From contig NZ_KE384197.1 of assembly GCF_000424465.1 (NCBI RefSeq), forward strand, positions 17,394 through 81,393: a DNA stretch of 64,000 nucleotides, read 5' to 3'. The notes beneath the pieces were generated by a model. That model saw only the letters and a program-made list of their open reading frames with translations. It did no database searches and was not told where the DNA came from. The position numbers were made by a program, and so were the translations under genes. The stretch is from Butyrivibrio hungatei NK4A153. Lineage in GTDB: Bacteria; Bacillota; Clostridia; Lachnospirales; Lachnospiraceae. The first letter of the stretch is position 1. Every line of letters begins with the position of its first letter. Below, in pieces: positions 15,398-26,929 of the stretch.

Positions 15398-17380
15398 TCA
15401 ATAAATTTTTCTGCCCTGTTCATCGGCGATATCACTCTTTCTATAGAAGTAAGAGTTAACCTGGTCTCTCCACTCTTTTGCATTGGCAACCTGAAGCTCA
15501 AATCTCTCGGCAACCCTTGCGAATACATCGGGATCTACAACATCCTTGAGTGAATTCCAGTCCTCGGCGAGCTTTTCAGCCCCCTCTTCTCCTTCAAAGT
15601 GAGAATCATAGATGTACTGGATAAGAGTCTTTCCGCTCTTAAGCTTCCATGTATACGGAATATGATGGAAGAAAAGAAGCAACTCTTCGGGACATTTCTC
15701 GGGATCGTTATATGCTGATGCGTTTGGCTCATAATACTGCTGCGCATATCCCGTTCCCTTATCGGATCTGTCAACACCGATTCCCTTGTGGTCGGCTCTG
15801 TGATATGTACCCCATCTTGAATACTCATATCCGTCAACACTTGGGCCGTAGTGCTCGTGAGGAGTTACCATCCAGCCGATTCCGAGAGGTGATGTGTATT
15901 TCTCATAGATATCCCTTGATCTCATGAGCATATCAACAAGCTTATCCTCTGATGCCTTATCCATATCAAACGTAAGCGCAACCCACTCTCTTGCGATTTC
16001 TTCCGAACTTAGCTCAGTGTTATATGCAAGTCTTCCGAAACCGTAGAGATTTGCCGCAGCAAGATCGTTTCCTGTCCAGTTGAAATCATTCCCTGTATTT
16101 ATTACCGCTGCCATTCCGGCAAGCTTATTGCCCATTGTTCTTCCGCTTACGATATCGGCAACCGTATCGTTCTTCTCACTGCAATATGTGCGGAAGTCAA
16201 GAACTTCCTTGAACATAGGCATGAGATAGCAAAGATCTATCTGATGTCCCGTATACTCCTGTGCGATCTGAACTTCAAGAAGCTGATTTGTTTTGGTAAG
16301 TCCGCCAAGAAGAGGAGAAATAGGCTCTCTTATCTGGAAATCCATAGGACCGTTCTTAATCTGAAGGATTACATTATCGTGGTACTCGCCGTCAAAGTCC
16401 TTGAAGTAGTCATATCCTGCTCTTGCTCTGTCAGTTTTGTAATCTCTCCAGTCCTGAGTGCAGTTGTAAACAAAGCATCTCCAGATGATTATTCCGCCGT
16501 AAGGTGCAACAGCATCAGCAAGCATGTTTGCTCCGTCCGCCTGTGTTCTTCCGTATGTGAACGGACCGGGTCTTCCCTCTGAATCTGCCTTTACGAGATA
16601 TCCGCCAAATCCGGGAAGCTTTTCAAATACTTCTTTTGACTTAGCCTGCCACCATGCGATAACATCTTCATCAAGGGGATCGCATACTTCAAGTCCGCCG
16701 AGCTCTATAGGAGCCGCGAAATTGATCGAGAGGTAAAGCTTTATTCCGTAATCTGCAAATACATCCCCGAGCTCTTTTACCTTATCAAAAAATCTGTCTG
16801 TAATAAGGTAAGTAGCCGCCCCTTTAACGTTAACGTTGTTGATGACAATTCCGTTTATTCCGACACTTGCCATAAAGCGTGCATAGTCAACGGTTCTCTC
16901 ATTTATATACATTTCGTCATTCTCAAAAAAGAATGATTCTCCCGAATATCCTCTTTCAATGCTTCCATCCATGTTGTCCCAGTGGTTCATCATTCTGAGA
17001 GGATTGGAAGGAGCTGCTTCTTCGCAAATATCTTCAACAGCCACTCTTGCACCGAGCTTTCTGAGGATTGCGAAAACGCCATAGATAACACCATTCTCAT
17101 CAGATGCCTTAAGTGTGATTCCACTCTTTTCACCTTTTACAAAATAGCCTTCCTCTGCTATATTTGCATCTTTTGCAATCTCAAGAACGTAGACATCACC
17201 GTCATTCTCTGTTATGTCCGCATCAAAATATCCTTTGATCCCTGTTGCAAATTCACCTATCGCGCTCTTAACAACGCGATCTTCCTTGGAAAAATCGTCG
17301 CAAATGACCTTCCAATTCTTGTTGCCTTTGGATATTGGGTGATATCCAAGCCACATATGTGACCAGTTCTGTGTTTTCAT
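15398..17380 (-). CDS. aguA: GH67 alpha-glucuronidase
   Basis: 660 residues, no signal peptide: an intracellular enzyme that removes (4-O-methyl-)glucuronic acid from the non-reducing end of imported aldouronates. The catalytic set fits the Geobacillus AguA pattern: acid Glu268 in KADSEGRPGPF, Asp347 in NGPMDFQ and Glu375 in QIAQEYTGHQ; the spacings (79 and 28 residues) equal those of Glu285, Asp364 and Glu392. Conserved WRCFVYN and LCYLMPMFKEVLDF segments are present, and the C-terminal helical domain is complete. Divergent from the AraC-type gene with 105 bases between. Substrate product then goes to the GH3 enzyme. Confidence 0.96.
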   Translation of the reverse strand: MKTQNWSHMWLGYHPISKGNKNWKVICDDFSKEDRVVKSAIGEFATGIKGYFDADITENDGDVYVLEIAKDANIAEEGYFVKGEKSGITLKASDENGVIYGVFAILRKLGARVAVEDICEEAAPSNPLRMMNHWDNMDGSIERGYSGESFFFENDEMYINERTVDYARFMASVGINGIVINNVNVKGAATYLITDRFFDKVKELGDVFADYGIKLYLSINFAAPIELGGLEVCDPLDEDVIAWWQAKSKEVFEKLPGFGGYLVKADSEGRPGPFTYGRTQADGANMLADAVAPYGGIIIWRCFVYNCTQDWRDYKTDRARAGYDYFKDFDGEYHDNVILQIKNGPMDFQIREPISPLLGGLTKTNQLLEVQIAQEYTGHQIDLCYLMPMFKEVLDFRTYCSEKNDTVADIVSGRTMGNKLAGMAAVINTGNDFNWTGNDLAAANLYGFGRLAYNTELSSEEIAREWVALTFDMDKASEDKLVDMLMRSRDIYEKYTSPLGIGWMVTPHEHYGPSVDGYEYSRWGTYHRADHKGIGVDRSDKGTGYAQQYYEPNASAYNDPEKCPEELLLFFHHIPYTWKLKSGKTLIQYIYDSHFEGEEGAEKLAEDWNSLKDVVDPDVFARVAERFELQVANAKEWRDQVNSYFYRKSDIADEQGRKIY

Positions 17381-17485
17381 AAAAAATGTTACCTTTCCTT
17401 TTAAAAATCTTTCTTCTATTTTTTATAGTAAAATGCTAAAATTAATCTCGTAGTATCTGTTAAACCGTTTTTAGGAGTTATCCAT
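17381..17485. promoter_or_regulatory. Divergent promoter region between GH67 and the AraC-type regulator
   Basis: The 105 bases carry AATGCT followed by ATCTCG (17433-17450), resembling the left and central parts of the xylan operator but with one inserted base and no recognisable second TGC half. TATAGT/TACTAT elements around 17424 could serve as -10 sites. A weak third or fourth regulator site is possible. The regulator ATG follows TAGGAG. Confidence 0.3.
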
Positions 17486-18400
17486 ATGATACAAGACATA
17501 AATGAAAAGGCGAGAGAAGATATCATCTACGACACACTTAAAGGCGTCCTTCTGTATCACAATACCCTTGCCAAATATCCTATACACTGGCACAACGACG
17601 TAGAGATTATTTTGCTCTTATCAGGAACACTTAGGATAAAGTTCCATAATGACAAATCCACTATTGTTAACTGTGCGCCCGGCGACCTTATAATGATCGC
17701 GCCCGGAACGCTTCATGAATATATTTCCGAATCTAACGGAGGAGAAAAACTTATCCTTCTCTTCGATATCGGTGGTTACTCTCAGATTTCCGCGCTCGTA
17801 CCGCTTCTAAAAACGCTTCCGCCTTATGTTCACATAAAGCAGACGGAACATCCCATCGAGACCGCCAAGCTTCAGAACTATTTCTGGGAAATTGACAGGC
17901 TCTACGGTGAAAGCGATGAATTCCTGAAAATATCCGTATACTCTCTTGTCACACTTATCTTAGCGCAGATTGGAAGCATGCACCCCAACGAAAAAAAGCA
18001 GGTGCCCGATTCCGCAGATCCTCAGCGCAAAAATATCGACAAGATTGTTTCTGTTACAAACTATATCGACTCGCACAGATCTGACGACCTCACGGTTGAG
18101 CAGCTCGCTGAACTTGCAGGCTTTTCCAAATTCCATTTTGAAAGGCTTTTCAAAAACTATATGGGTATTTCCTGCTATCAGTACATCACTAAGCGCAGAA
18201 TCCTCATGGCTCAGGAGCTTCTCGGCGATACAAACATGTCTATCATGGATATCGCGCTCCAGTCCGGCTTCTTTAGCCTTTCAACATTCAACCGAGTGTT
18301 CAAAGACATAAACAAGTGCTCTCCAACCGAGTTTAGAAAGCTTTACCGAACCGGTGCGGATCTCACAGGAAAAGAAGCCGCTCCAACAAAAAAGAAATAG
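17486..18400 (+). CDS. AraC-family transcriptional regulator
   Basis: 304 residues. An N-terminal cupin-like sensor (HWHNDVEIILLLSGTLRI near residue 35, APGDLIMIAPGTLHEY near 68) probably binds a sugar ligand. The C-terminal AraC double helix-turn-helix covers about residues 185-285 (DLTVEQLAELAGFSKFHFERLFK and SIMDIALQSGFFSLSTFNRVFK). Encoded divergently from GH67 and next to the esterase, it is the only specific regulator in the locus and thus the best candidate for binding the TGC-N18-TGC operators at 11389, 15133 and 20373. Convergent with the esterase gene, with only 18 bases between the stops. Confidence 0.93.
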   Translation: MIQDINEKAREDIIYDTLKGVLLYHNTLAKYPIHWHNDVEIILLLSGTLRIKFHNDKSTIVNCAPGDLIMIAPGTLHEYISESNGGEKLILLFDIGGYSQISALVPLLKTLPPYVHIKQTEHPIETAKLQNYFWEIDRLYGESDEFLKISVYSLVTLILAQIGSMHPNEKKQVPDSADPQRKNIDKIVSVTNYIDSHRSDDLTVEQLAELAGFSKFHFERLFKNYMGISCYQYITKRRILMAQELLGDTNMSIMDIALQSGFFSLSTFNRVFKDINKCSPTEFRKLYRTGADLTGKEAAPTKKK

Positions 18401-18418
18401 GCTCGGCTTCTTGATCAT

Positions 18419-20305
18419 TTAATGTATCAGGAGTTTGAACGGACTCATCGGTATTCCCGAAACATTTGATACAAGTCCGCCTCTGTATGTGTTTTCACAG
18501 CACCAGAGAACTCTTCTGAACTTTGTTTTGCTTCCGTCTTTGCATTTACATATCACGGCGTTTTCTGCAAGCACCGCTTCAGTTTCGTGCAGTTTGCCTT
18601 CTTCATCTTCAAGGAAGAAGTCTTTTATCTCTGTGCCTTTATCGGCATCAACTACGCACAATCCATCGGCATGTCCAAGCACAACCTTAACTCCGTCACC
18701 TTCTGCTGCCGCAGCAAGCGCAACAGGTCCGGTATACTCACCGTTATAACCATATTTGATATGTGCTGCCCAGAGAGCAAGTCTCTCACCGACAGGCTTC
18801 TTTGTAACGGGATGAAGATCGTTGTCCTCACCAAGCCCCATTGTTACGGCAAGTCCGGTTGAAGGGATAGAAAGAATCTTGTTCTGTATAAGTCTGAACT
18901 CTCCCCAATTCTCTTTTTCATCGAGATCGATAACAAAATTGGGAAGCTGAACAGCGATAAAAGGAAGATTCTCTTCTTTCCACAAATCTCTGTATCCCTT
19001 GACCATTCTCTCTGTAAGGTCTGCGTAATCCCATTTCTCATGAACATTACTCTCGCCCTGATACCAGATAACACCGTCAATAGGGAAATTGTGACAAGGA
19101 GCAGTCATGCCGTTAAAGAGTCCCGAAGAATTCCAGTTGATGAAATCAGTCGGAGGCTTGGGACCGCACTTTGCACCGATCCTGTACTTCCACTCGCCGT
19201 CAAGATTAACGGACGCATCCTCATTAAATATCTTATATTCTTTGCCGGGACCGGGAGTAACTCGTCCAAGTCCAAGTTCGATGGTAAGTCTTATTGATAT
19301 AACGTTGTCTTTTTCCCTTGTAAGGCCTTCGGGAACATCGTACTTACGAGGCGGATACTGATAGCCTGTCTCGCCGATAAGCTGTCCGTTCACATATACT
19401 CTGTCGGAATCAACCATTGTTCCGAAAAAGAATCTGGCTTTTTTGCCCGCAAGTTCATTGGGAAGGTCAAATTTTCTTCTAAACCACACAGAACCGATAT
19501 GGCCTTCAAGCGGTGTTCCGGTAAACATTGTGGGAAGCGTTATTGTATCCCAGTATGAATCGTAAACATCTTCAAGGTCCCAATGTCCCTCAATTCCCGC
19601 ATCGGCAGCCGCAAGTTCACCGAGCCACTTCTCATCCTTTGCGACATTATATTCCATGCGCTCTTTTCTGAAAGCTTCATCGTTGTACTTATCAGTCTCT
19701 GCGATGAGCTCATCGTAGCCTTCAAGCATCTCTCTGCTCATCCATGAAGAAGCTCTGGATCCGCCAAGGCTTGCATTGATAAGACCGACAGGCTGTCCCG
19801 TCATGTTCTGGAGCTTACTTGCAAAAAAGTATGCCGTAGCTGAAAAATCCAGAATAGTATCTTTGCTTACATGCTTCCAGCTTCCTGTATTGTGCTCCTC
19901 ATAGGGGCCGTCAAAACAGGTCTCTTCAACTATCTTAAAAGTAGAAATTCTCTTATTTTCTTCAACGTTAACAAGTTCAGGATATTTGTCTTTTACCCTG
20001 TTGATAGGAAGTTCCATATTGGACTGCCCCGTACAGAGCCAGACAATTCCAAGCATCACGTCTTTAACGGTAATGCTCTCGCCCTTATCGTCAGAAACAA
20101 CAAGTTCATAAGGTCCGCCGCTCTCCTTCGCAGAAAGATATACGTCGAATCTACCCTTGTCGTCGCACTTCCCTGTAACACTCTCACCTGCGAGACTTGC
20201 AGTCACTTCAGAACCTGCATCGTCCCATCCCCAGATATGAATGCTTTTTCTCCTCTGAATAACACACCCGTCAGATAACAAACGCGGTAAAGTAAGTCTA
20301 GCCAT
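18419..20305 (-). CDS. Sialate O-acetylesterase-like / acetylxylan esterase (SGNH fold)
   Basis: 628 residues, no signal peptide, so cytoplasmic. The SGNH hydrolase blocks are CTGQSNME with the nucleophile Ser95, GVIWYQGESNV near residue 400, and DNDLHPVTKK with the Asp/His pair near residue 500. A beta-galactosidase-like jelly-roll segment (GHIGSVWFRRKFDLP onwards, about 265-345) is inserted between blocks, as in this family. In a xylan locus it most likely removes acetyl groups from imported xylo-oligosaccharides; annotation pipelines call such proteins sialate O-acetylesterase. Its promoter has a TATAAT and the shared operator. Confidence 0.88.
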   Translation of the reverse strand: MARLTLPRLLSDGCVIQRRKSIHIWGWDDAGSEVTASLAGESVTGKCDDKGRFDVYLSAKESGGPYELVVSDDKGESITVKDVMLGIVWLCTGQSNMELPINRVKDKYPELVNVEENKRISTFKIVEETCFDGPYEEHNTGSWKHVSKDTILDFSATAYFFASKLQNMTGQPVGLINASLGGSRASSWMSREMLEGYDELIAETDKYNDEAFRKERMEYNVAKDEKWLGELAAADAGIEGHWDLEDVYDSYWDTITLPTMFTGTPLEGHIGSVWFRRKFDLPNELAGKKARFFFGTMVDSDRVYVNGQLIGETGYQYPPRKYDVPEGLTREKDNVISIRLTIELGLGRVTPGPGKEYKIFNEDASVNLDGEWKYRIGAKCGPKPPTDFINWNSSGLFNGMTAPCHNFPIDGVIWYQGESNVHEKWDYADLTERMVKGYRDLWKEENLPFIAVQLPNFVIDLDEKENWGEFRLIQNKILSIPSTGLAVTMGLGEDNDLHPVTKKPVGERLALWAAHIKYGYNGEYTGPVALAAAAEGDGVKVVLGHADGLCVVDADKGTEIKDFFLEDEEGKLHETEAVLAENAVICKCKDGSKTKFRRVLWCCENTYRGGLVSNVSGIPMSPFKLLIH

Positions 20306-20337
20306 AGTATATTACCCCATCCTTTCATGTTAGATAG

Positions 20338-20343
20338 ATTATA
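20338..20343 (-). promoter_or_regulatory. -10 element of the esterase gene
   Basis: Perfect TATAAT on the minus strand, 33 bases before the esterase start codon. No -35 at 17 bases. It is 30 bases from the TAATGC core of the operator, about one helical turn closer than in the importer and GH3 promoters. Confidence 0.55.
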
Positions 20344-20372
20344 CTAATCGCAGGCTTATTTTACCGCGTACT

Positions 20373-20399
20373 TAATGCTAATATTTTCCCAGTTTTTGC
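20373..20399 (-). promoter_or_regulatory. Conserved AraC-type operator upstream of the esterase
   Basis: 27 bases aligning without gaps to the core of the importer operator (18 of 27 identical), with conserved ends TAATGCT and TTTGC; TGC cores are again 21 bases apart. Confidence 0.55.
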
Positions 20400-20414
20400 T
20401 AGTTCGGTATTTCC

Positions 20415-20828
20415 TTAGATATCCTGTCCCGAGGATCCGATTCTTACCAGCGCTCTGTACAGTTTCGCCTCGGCGCGAACCCTTGCTTCTTTATCAAGCT
20501 GTTGGTTCTTAAGAAGTTCCTCAGCCTTAGCTTTGGCAGCTTTGGCACGCTCAATATCGATGTCTTCGCTCCACTCCCAAGTTGTGGGAAGGACTCTTAC
20601 CTCTCCGTTCATTACAGAGATCATTCCACCGATACAGGCCGCTTTTCTCTCACTACCGTCGGCCATGGTAACTTTGGCGGTTCCCATTCCGATAGCGGTA
20701 CAATAATTGGTGTGGCGAGCAAGGATCTCAACATCACCATCTATTGTACGGAGCATTATCTTCTGTACTTCACCCTCAAAATCAAGACCATCCAGGGATA
20801 CAACCTGTAAATGATATGAAGTGGACAT
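20415..20828 (-). CDS. atpC: ATP synthase epsilon subunit
   Basis: 137 residues. The N-terminal beta-barrel (SYHLQVVSLDGLDFEGEVQKIMLRTIDGDVEILARHTNYCTAIGMG) contacts the c-ring and the C-terminal helical hairpin (IDIERAKAAKAKAEELL) is present. Last gene of the ATP synthase operon, 11 bases after atpD. No clear terminator follows. Confidence 0.96.
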   Translation of the reverse strand: MSTSYHLQVVSLDGLDFEGEVQKIMLRTIDGDVEILARHTNYCTAIGMGTAKVTMADGSERKAACIGGMISVMNGEVRVLPTTWEWSEDIDIERAKAAKAKAEELLKNQQLDKEARVRAEAKLYRALVRIGSSGQDI

Positions 20829-20839
20829 AATCAGCTCCT

Positions 20840-22246
<1,407 letters not shown>

Positions 22247-22250
22247 TTAA

Positions 22251-23111
22251 TTATAGTGTAGCACCTGCAACGATCTCTGTGATCTCCTGCGTGATGCTTG
22301 CCTGACGTGCTCTGTTGTAGTACAAGCTCAATGTATCGATCATCTCTTCTGCGTTATCCGTTGCAGCCTCCATCGCTGTTCTTCTGGCTGCAAGTTCACT
22401 TGCATAAGATATGTTGATACTTGAGTATAAAATGCCCGCCAGATATTCCGGAACGATGGCATTGAACACCGTCTCACTGTCAGGTTCATACAAAATAAGG
22501 TCTCTTGCCTTTCCGTCCGATTTCTTTTCTTCCGAACGAAGATCTTCAAGCGGAAGAAGTGACGAAGCGGTAGGCACCTGAGAGAGCATGGATACAAAAT
22601 TCGTATAGCAAAGATGAATATGTCCGTACTCTCCGTTTTTGTATGCATCACAGATCAGTTTTGCAATCTGATAGCAGTCCGAAATCGTAACTTTGGCAAC
22701 CTCGGAATATTCCTCTGTAAAGATAGGCACATTTCTGTGTTTGAAGTACTCTACAGATTTTTTTCCTATAGGAAGAACGGTTATCTCGTCGCGTTCCTTG
22801 GTCTCAGCTTCCATGAACTTGAAAAGATTGGAGTTATAGCCGCCTGCAAGACCTCTGTCTCCGGCAATGACTACATAGAGCCATTTGTCATTTTTACCAC
22901 TCTGGGTAAAAGGAGATCTGAAATCCGTGTTGCCGTTTGCTATATCCGTCAATGTCTCAAGTGTGGTCTCGAGATAAGGCTTGGACTGATCCGCTTTTTC
23001 TTTTGCCTTACGAAGTTTGGATGCCGCAACAAGCTGCATAGCCTTCGTGATCTGCATAGTGCTCTGAACGCTCTTTATTCGGAGTTTAACAGCTTTCATA
23101 TTTCCAGCCAT
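22251..23111 (-). CDS. atpG: ATP synthase gamma subunit
   Basis: 286 residues. The N-terminal helix (NMKAVKLRIKSVQSTMQITKAMQLVAASKLRKAKE) and C-terminal helix (RRTAMEAATDNAEEMIDTLSLYYNRARQASITQEITEIV) form the rotor coiled coil; a central Rossmann-like domain with VIAGDRGLAGGYNSNL lies between. Confidence 0.99.
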   Translation of the reverse strand: MAGNMKAVKLRIKSVQSTMQITKAMQLVAASKLRKAKEKADQSKPYLETTLETLTDIANGNTDFRSPFTQSGKNDKWLYVVIAGDRGLAGGYNSNLFKFMEAETKERDEITVLPIGKKSVEYFKHRNVPIFTEEYSEVAKVTISDCYQIAKLICDAYKNGEYGHIHLCYTNFVSMLSQVPTASSLLPLEDLRSEEKKSDGKARDLILYEPDSETVFNAIVPEYLAGILYSSINISYASELAARRTAMEAATDNAEEMIDTLSLYYNRARQASITQEITEIVAGATL

Positions 23112-23126
23112 CTTTAATTCCTCCTA

Positions 23127-24656
23127 TTATTTTGCATTCTTCTGCTGCAAAAACTTATCTGTATATGCGTTCAGCGACTCTTTAAGTTTATTCTCAGTCT
23201 CAGCTTCAAGCTTACCTGTCTCGCGAATGTCTCTCATTGCAGCAATTCCTGAAGGATCGCTGTCAAGGAAGTCATAAAGACCTGCCTCATACTCCGCGAT
23301 ATCGGAAGCCTCAACCTTGATAAGAATGTTGTTTACAACGGCATAAAGAATAGCTACCTGCTTCTCAACAGGAACAGGCTGATTCTTATCCTGCTTCAGG
23401 ACTTCAACGATACGTTCACCCTGTGCAAGACGTGCCTTGGTATCTTCGTCAAGGTCCGATCCAAACTGAGCAAAGCTCTGAAGTTCACGGTACTGTGAAT
23501 ATACGAGCTTAAGTGTTCCGGCAACCTTCTTCATAGCCTTGATCTGAGCGTTACCACCAACTCGGGATACCGAGATACCGGGGTTAACAGCCGGCATGAT
23601 TCCTGAGTGGAAAAGCTCTGTCTCAAGGAATATCTGTCCATCTGTGATGGAGATAACATTCGTAGGAATGTAAGCAGATACGTCACCTGCCTGTGTCTCA
23701 ATGATAGGAAGGGCTGTAAGCGATCCGCCGCCGTTCTCATCAGAGAGTTTAGCCGCTCTCTCAAGAAGTCTTGAGTGAAGGTAGAAAACGTCTCCGGGAT
23801 AAGCTTCACGTCCCGGTGGTCTTCTGATCAAAAGTGAAAGTGCACGATATGCAACCGCATGCTTTGAAAGGTCATCATAGATGCAGAGTACGTGCTTTCC
23901 TTTGTTCATAAAGTACTCACCCATTGCACAACCTGTGTAAGGTGAAATGTACTGAAGAGGACTGGGTTCTGAAGCTGTAGCTGCAACTACGATTGTGTAG
24001 TCCATAGCTCCGCCCTTCTTAAGGTCCTCAACAAGTGCCGTTACTGTAGAACGCTTCTGTCCGATAGCAACGTAAATACAGATAACGTCCTTGCCCTTCT
24101 GGTTAAGGATCGTATCAATTGCGATTGTTGTCTTACCGGTCTGTCTGTCACCGATGATAAGCTCACGCTGACCTCTACCGATAGGGATCATTGAATCGAT
24201 AGCTTTGATACCGGTCTGGAGAGGTTCCTTAACCGGCTGTCTTGCAATGATTCCGGGAGCAGGTGATTCAACAGGTCTGTACTCTGTTGTCTCGATAGGT
24301 CCCTGTCCGTCAATAGGCTGACCGATGGCGTTAACAACACGTCCGATCATTTTATCTCCTACGGGAACGGATACGACTCTTCCCGTACGTTTAACAGTCT
24401 GTCCTTCGCTGATTCCTACATCCTCGCCGAACAAAACCGCTGATACTACTGTTTCCTCGAGGTTCTGAGCCATTCCGAATGTACCATTCTCAAACTCCAA
24501 AAGTTCTCCCGACATACAGTTCAAAAGGCCGCTTACTCTGGCGATACCGTCACCGACGGTAAGAACTGTACCTGTCTCGTTTTGGATTATTGCATTCTGA
24601 TAATTCTTTATCTGGCTTCGAATGACCTCGGATATTTTTTCTGGTTTTAGTTCCAT
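23127..24656 (-). CDS. atpA: ATP synthase alpha subunit
   Basis: 509 residues, full length. Non-catalytic nucleotide-binding subunit of F1 with P-loop [15 protein letters not shown] near residue 170 and the conserved [14 protein letters not shown] segment near 360. Starts 24 bases after the atpH stop. Confidence 0.99.
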   Translation of the reverse strand: MELKPEKISEVIRSQIKNYQNAIIQNETGTVLTVGDGIARVSGLLNCMSGELLEFENGTFGMAQNLEETVVSAVLFGEDVGISEGQTVKRTGRVVSVPVGDKMIGRVVNAIGQPIDGQGPIETTEYRPVESPAPGIIARQPVKEPLQTGIKAIDSMIPIGRGQRELIIGDRQTGKTTIAIDTILNQKGKDVICIYVAIGQKRSTVTALVEDLKKGGAMDYTIVVAATASEPSPLQYISPYTGCAMGEYFMNKGKHVLCIYDDLSKHAVAYRALSLLIRRPPGREAYPGDVFYLHSRLLERAAKLSDENGGGSLTALPIIETQAGDVSAYIPTNVISITDGQIFLETELFHSGIMPAVNPGISVSRVGGNAQIKAMKKVAGTLKLVYSQYRELQSFAQFGSDLDEDTKARLAQGERIVEVLKQDKNQPVPVEKQVAILYAVVNNILIKVEASDIAEYEAGLYDFLDSDPSGIAAMRDIRETGKLEAETENKLKESLNAYTDKFLQQKNAK

Positions 24657-24680
24657 ATTATCCTCCGACGTAATTTTGGT

Positions 24681-25220
24681 TTATATAATTGTCTCGTCGA
24701 CTCGTCTCTTAAGTTCGGATAACCTGCCTTTGACCGTTCCGTCAAAAAGCTGTCCCTCAAGATCAACACGGACACCACCTAGGATTCCGGGATCTACCTT
24801 CTGTCTGAGCAAAACTTTTTTGCCGCTTATTCCCTCAAGCTTCTCCTTGAGTTTGGCTACTTGTGAATCATCAAGCGCAACAGCCGATGTAACAAGAGCA
24901 TCTGCGATGCCGTTGTCCGAGTTGTAGCACTTTCTGAATCTCTTTCGGCAAGCCGAAAACTCTCTAAGCAAGCCTTTCTCAATAAGAATCTTGATAAAAT
25001 TCAGAAGATACTCCTGACAGCCGTCTTTGAGCGCATCATCGACAAGCTGCAGTCTCTCTTTCTTGGGAACCGAGGGTTCCGAAAGGAGTGTGATATAATC
25101 GGGATTCTCTTTAAAGAGTCCTTCAACCACCTCCATCTGTCCCAGTATTTCATCCGTAAGGTTCACTTCTGCTGCCAGATCATATAGGCTCTGCCCATAA
25201 AGATCTCCAGCTTTACTCAT
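24681..25220 (-). CDS. atpH: ATP synthase delta subunit
   Basis: 179 residues; helical N-terminal domain and the C-terminal conserved segment DPGILGGVRVDLEGQLFDGTVKGRLSELKR typical of the OSCP/delta family, which joins the peripheral stalk to F1. Lies between atpF and atpA. Confidence 0.97.
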   Translation of the reverse strand: MSKAGDLYGQSLYDLAAEVNLTDEILGQMEVVEGLFKENPDYITLLSEPSVPKKERLQLVDDALKDGCQEYLLNFIKILIEKGLLREFSACRKRFRKCYNSDNGIADALVTSAVALDDSQVAKLKEKLEGISGKKVLLRQKVDPGILGGVRVDLEGQLFDGTVKGRLSELKRRVDETII

Positions 25221-25239
25221 GATTACCTCTTTTCTTGGA

Positions 25240-25767
25240 TCAAGCTCCGACTTTACTAATAAAGTCTTCGATGAGCTTCTTGTGATCGTTCTCGTTTATT
25301 TCTTTTTCAACGACCTTACCTGCAATATCCATTGCAAGTCCGCCGATTTCATCTTTAGCCTCGTTGATAGCTTTCTTCTTCTCCTGCTCAATATCAGCAG
25401 CAGCTCTTGCCTTGATATCAGCCGCTTCCTTCTGTGCATCCTGCACCAAAGCATCTGCCTTGGTCTGAGCCTCTTTCTGCGCATCAGATACGATCTGTGC
25501 AGCTTCGGAATGAGCTTTTGTAAGGCTGCTCTCATATTGGTCTTTAAGAGAATCTGCTTCTTCCTTGGCTTCTCTGGCTTCTTTTATTGCCTTATCCGCA
25601 AGATTCTGTCTCTTCTCAAGGATATTGTTGATTGGTTTAAAAAGAAATTTCTTTATCAAAAATACCTGTATAAAGAGGTTACAGATCTGAAGAATAAGGG
25701 TCCAGAAGTTCACTGTGACAAGTGCCTGGTTTTCTGCAGTCACTGCCAAAAGAGCCTTTATTCCCAT
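25240..25767 (-). CDS. atpF: ATP synthase b subunit
   Basis: 175 residues: one N-terminal membrane segment (VNFWTLILQICNLFIQVFLIKKFLF) followed by a long charged coiled coil with heptad-like Ala/Lys/Glu periodicity. Forms the peripheral stalk dimer. 33 bases after atpE. Confidence 0.97.
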   Translation of the reverse strand: MGIKALLAVTAENQALVTVNFWTLILQICNLFIQVFLIKKFLFKPINNILEKRQNLADKAIKEAREAKEEADSLKDQYESSLTKAHSEAAQIVSDAQKEAQTKADALVQDAQKEAADIKARAAADIEQEKKKAINEAKDEIGGLAMDIAGKVVEKEINENDHKKLIEDFISKVGA

Positions 25768-25800
25768 ATTGTTTCTCCTTCGTTACGAAAGCTCGTTTCA

Positions 25801-26109
<309 letters not shown>

Positions 26110-26148
26110 TTAATTGTTTTTTGTTCTTTAGTATTTTTTACTTTTTTG

Positions 26149-26919
26149 TCAGCCTTCTTCTGCTGCATTTGCGATGTACATAACTGTCAGCATACAGAAA
26201 ATAAATGCCTGCATACATCCTGAGAACCAGTCAAAGTATACGCCTGTGATAGCCGGTAATCCGACTCCCAAGATCGGTATCTTTGAGAGGAAGTCTCCTA
26301 CCGCTCCCGGAATAAGTCCGAGTAATGCGGCCGATGCCAATCCCAATGCCCAGTAGATAAGACCATCGATAACTACACCCGAGAGAATATTTCCAAAGTG
26401 ACGGCACGCCATACTAACCGGCGTAGCAAGCTCTGAAAGAATATTGAACGGGGTCATAACCGCAATAGGTGTCGTAAATCCCTTTAAATATCCGCCAAAT
26501 CCATTAGTCTTGATCTTAGTTGCGGTAATCATTGTAAATACCACAAGTGCCCAGGCGGCTTCTGTAGATAAGTCTGCTGTCGGACTTCGCAGTCCTGTAA
26601 GGCTGATAAGGTTTGAAACCACACTAGTAACAAACAGAGCCGAAACGAATGGAATCAACTTATCAAATTTTGTGCTTCCGGTGTTATTACGAACAAAGTT
26701 ATTACCCATTTCAACTAGCATTTCCGCAAATGCCTGTCTCTTTGAAATGTTCTCCATCCTTAGATCCCTGGTAAGGAATATACACAAACCTGTAATTATC
26801 AGCATTACGATCCATGTGACTACAAGTGTCTCTGTAATCTTCAGATCTCCGAGAACGGGAATACCCGTACGGATAGTCGCGTATACCTTGGGGCCTACGA
26901 CCGAGAATTCTTTACTCAT
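26149..26919 (-). CDS. atpB: ATP synthase a subunit
   Basis: 256 residues with five to six membrane helices. The essential Arg of the ion channel is in ATPVSMACRHFGNILSGVV, and the last helices carry SGCMQAFIFCMLTVMYIANAAEEG. Sits between the small membrane proteins and atpE. Confidence 0.97.
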   Translation of the reverse strand: MSKEFSVVGPKVYATIRTGIPVLGDLKITETLVVTWIVMLIITGLCIFLTRDLRMENISKRQAFAEMLVEMGNNFVRNNTGSTKFDKLIPFVSALFVTSVVSNLISLTGLRSPTADLSTEAAWALVVFTMITATKIKTNGFGGYLKGFTTPIAVMTPFNILSELATPVSMACRHFGNILSGVVIDGLIYWALGLASAALLGLIPGAVGDFLSKIPILGVGLPAITGVYFDWFSGCMQAFIFCMLTVMYIANAAEEG

Positions 26920-26929
26920 ATCTTCGCCT

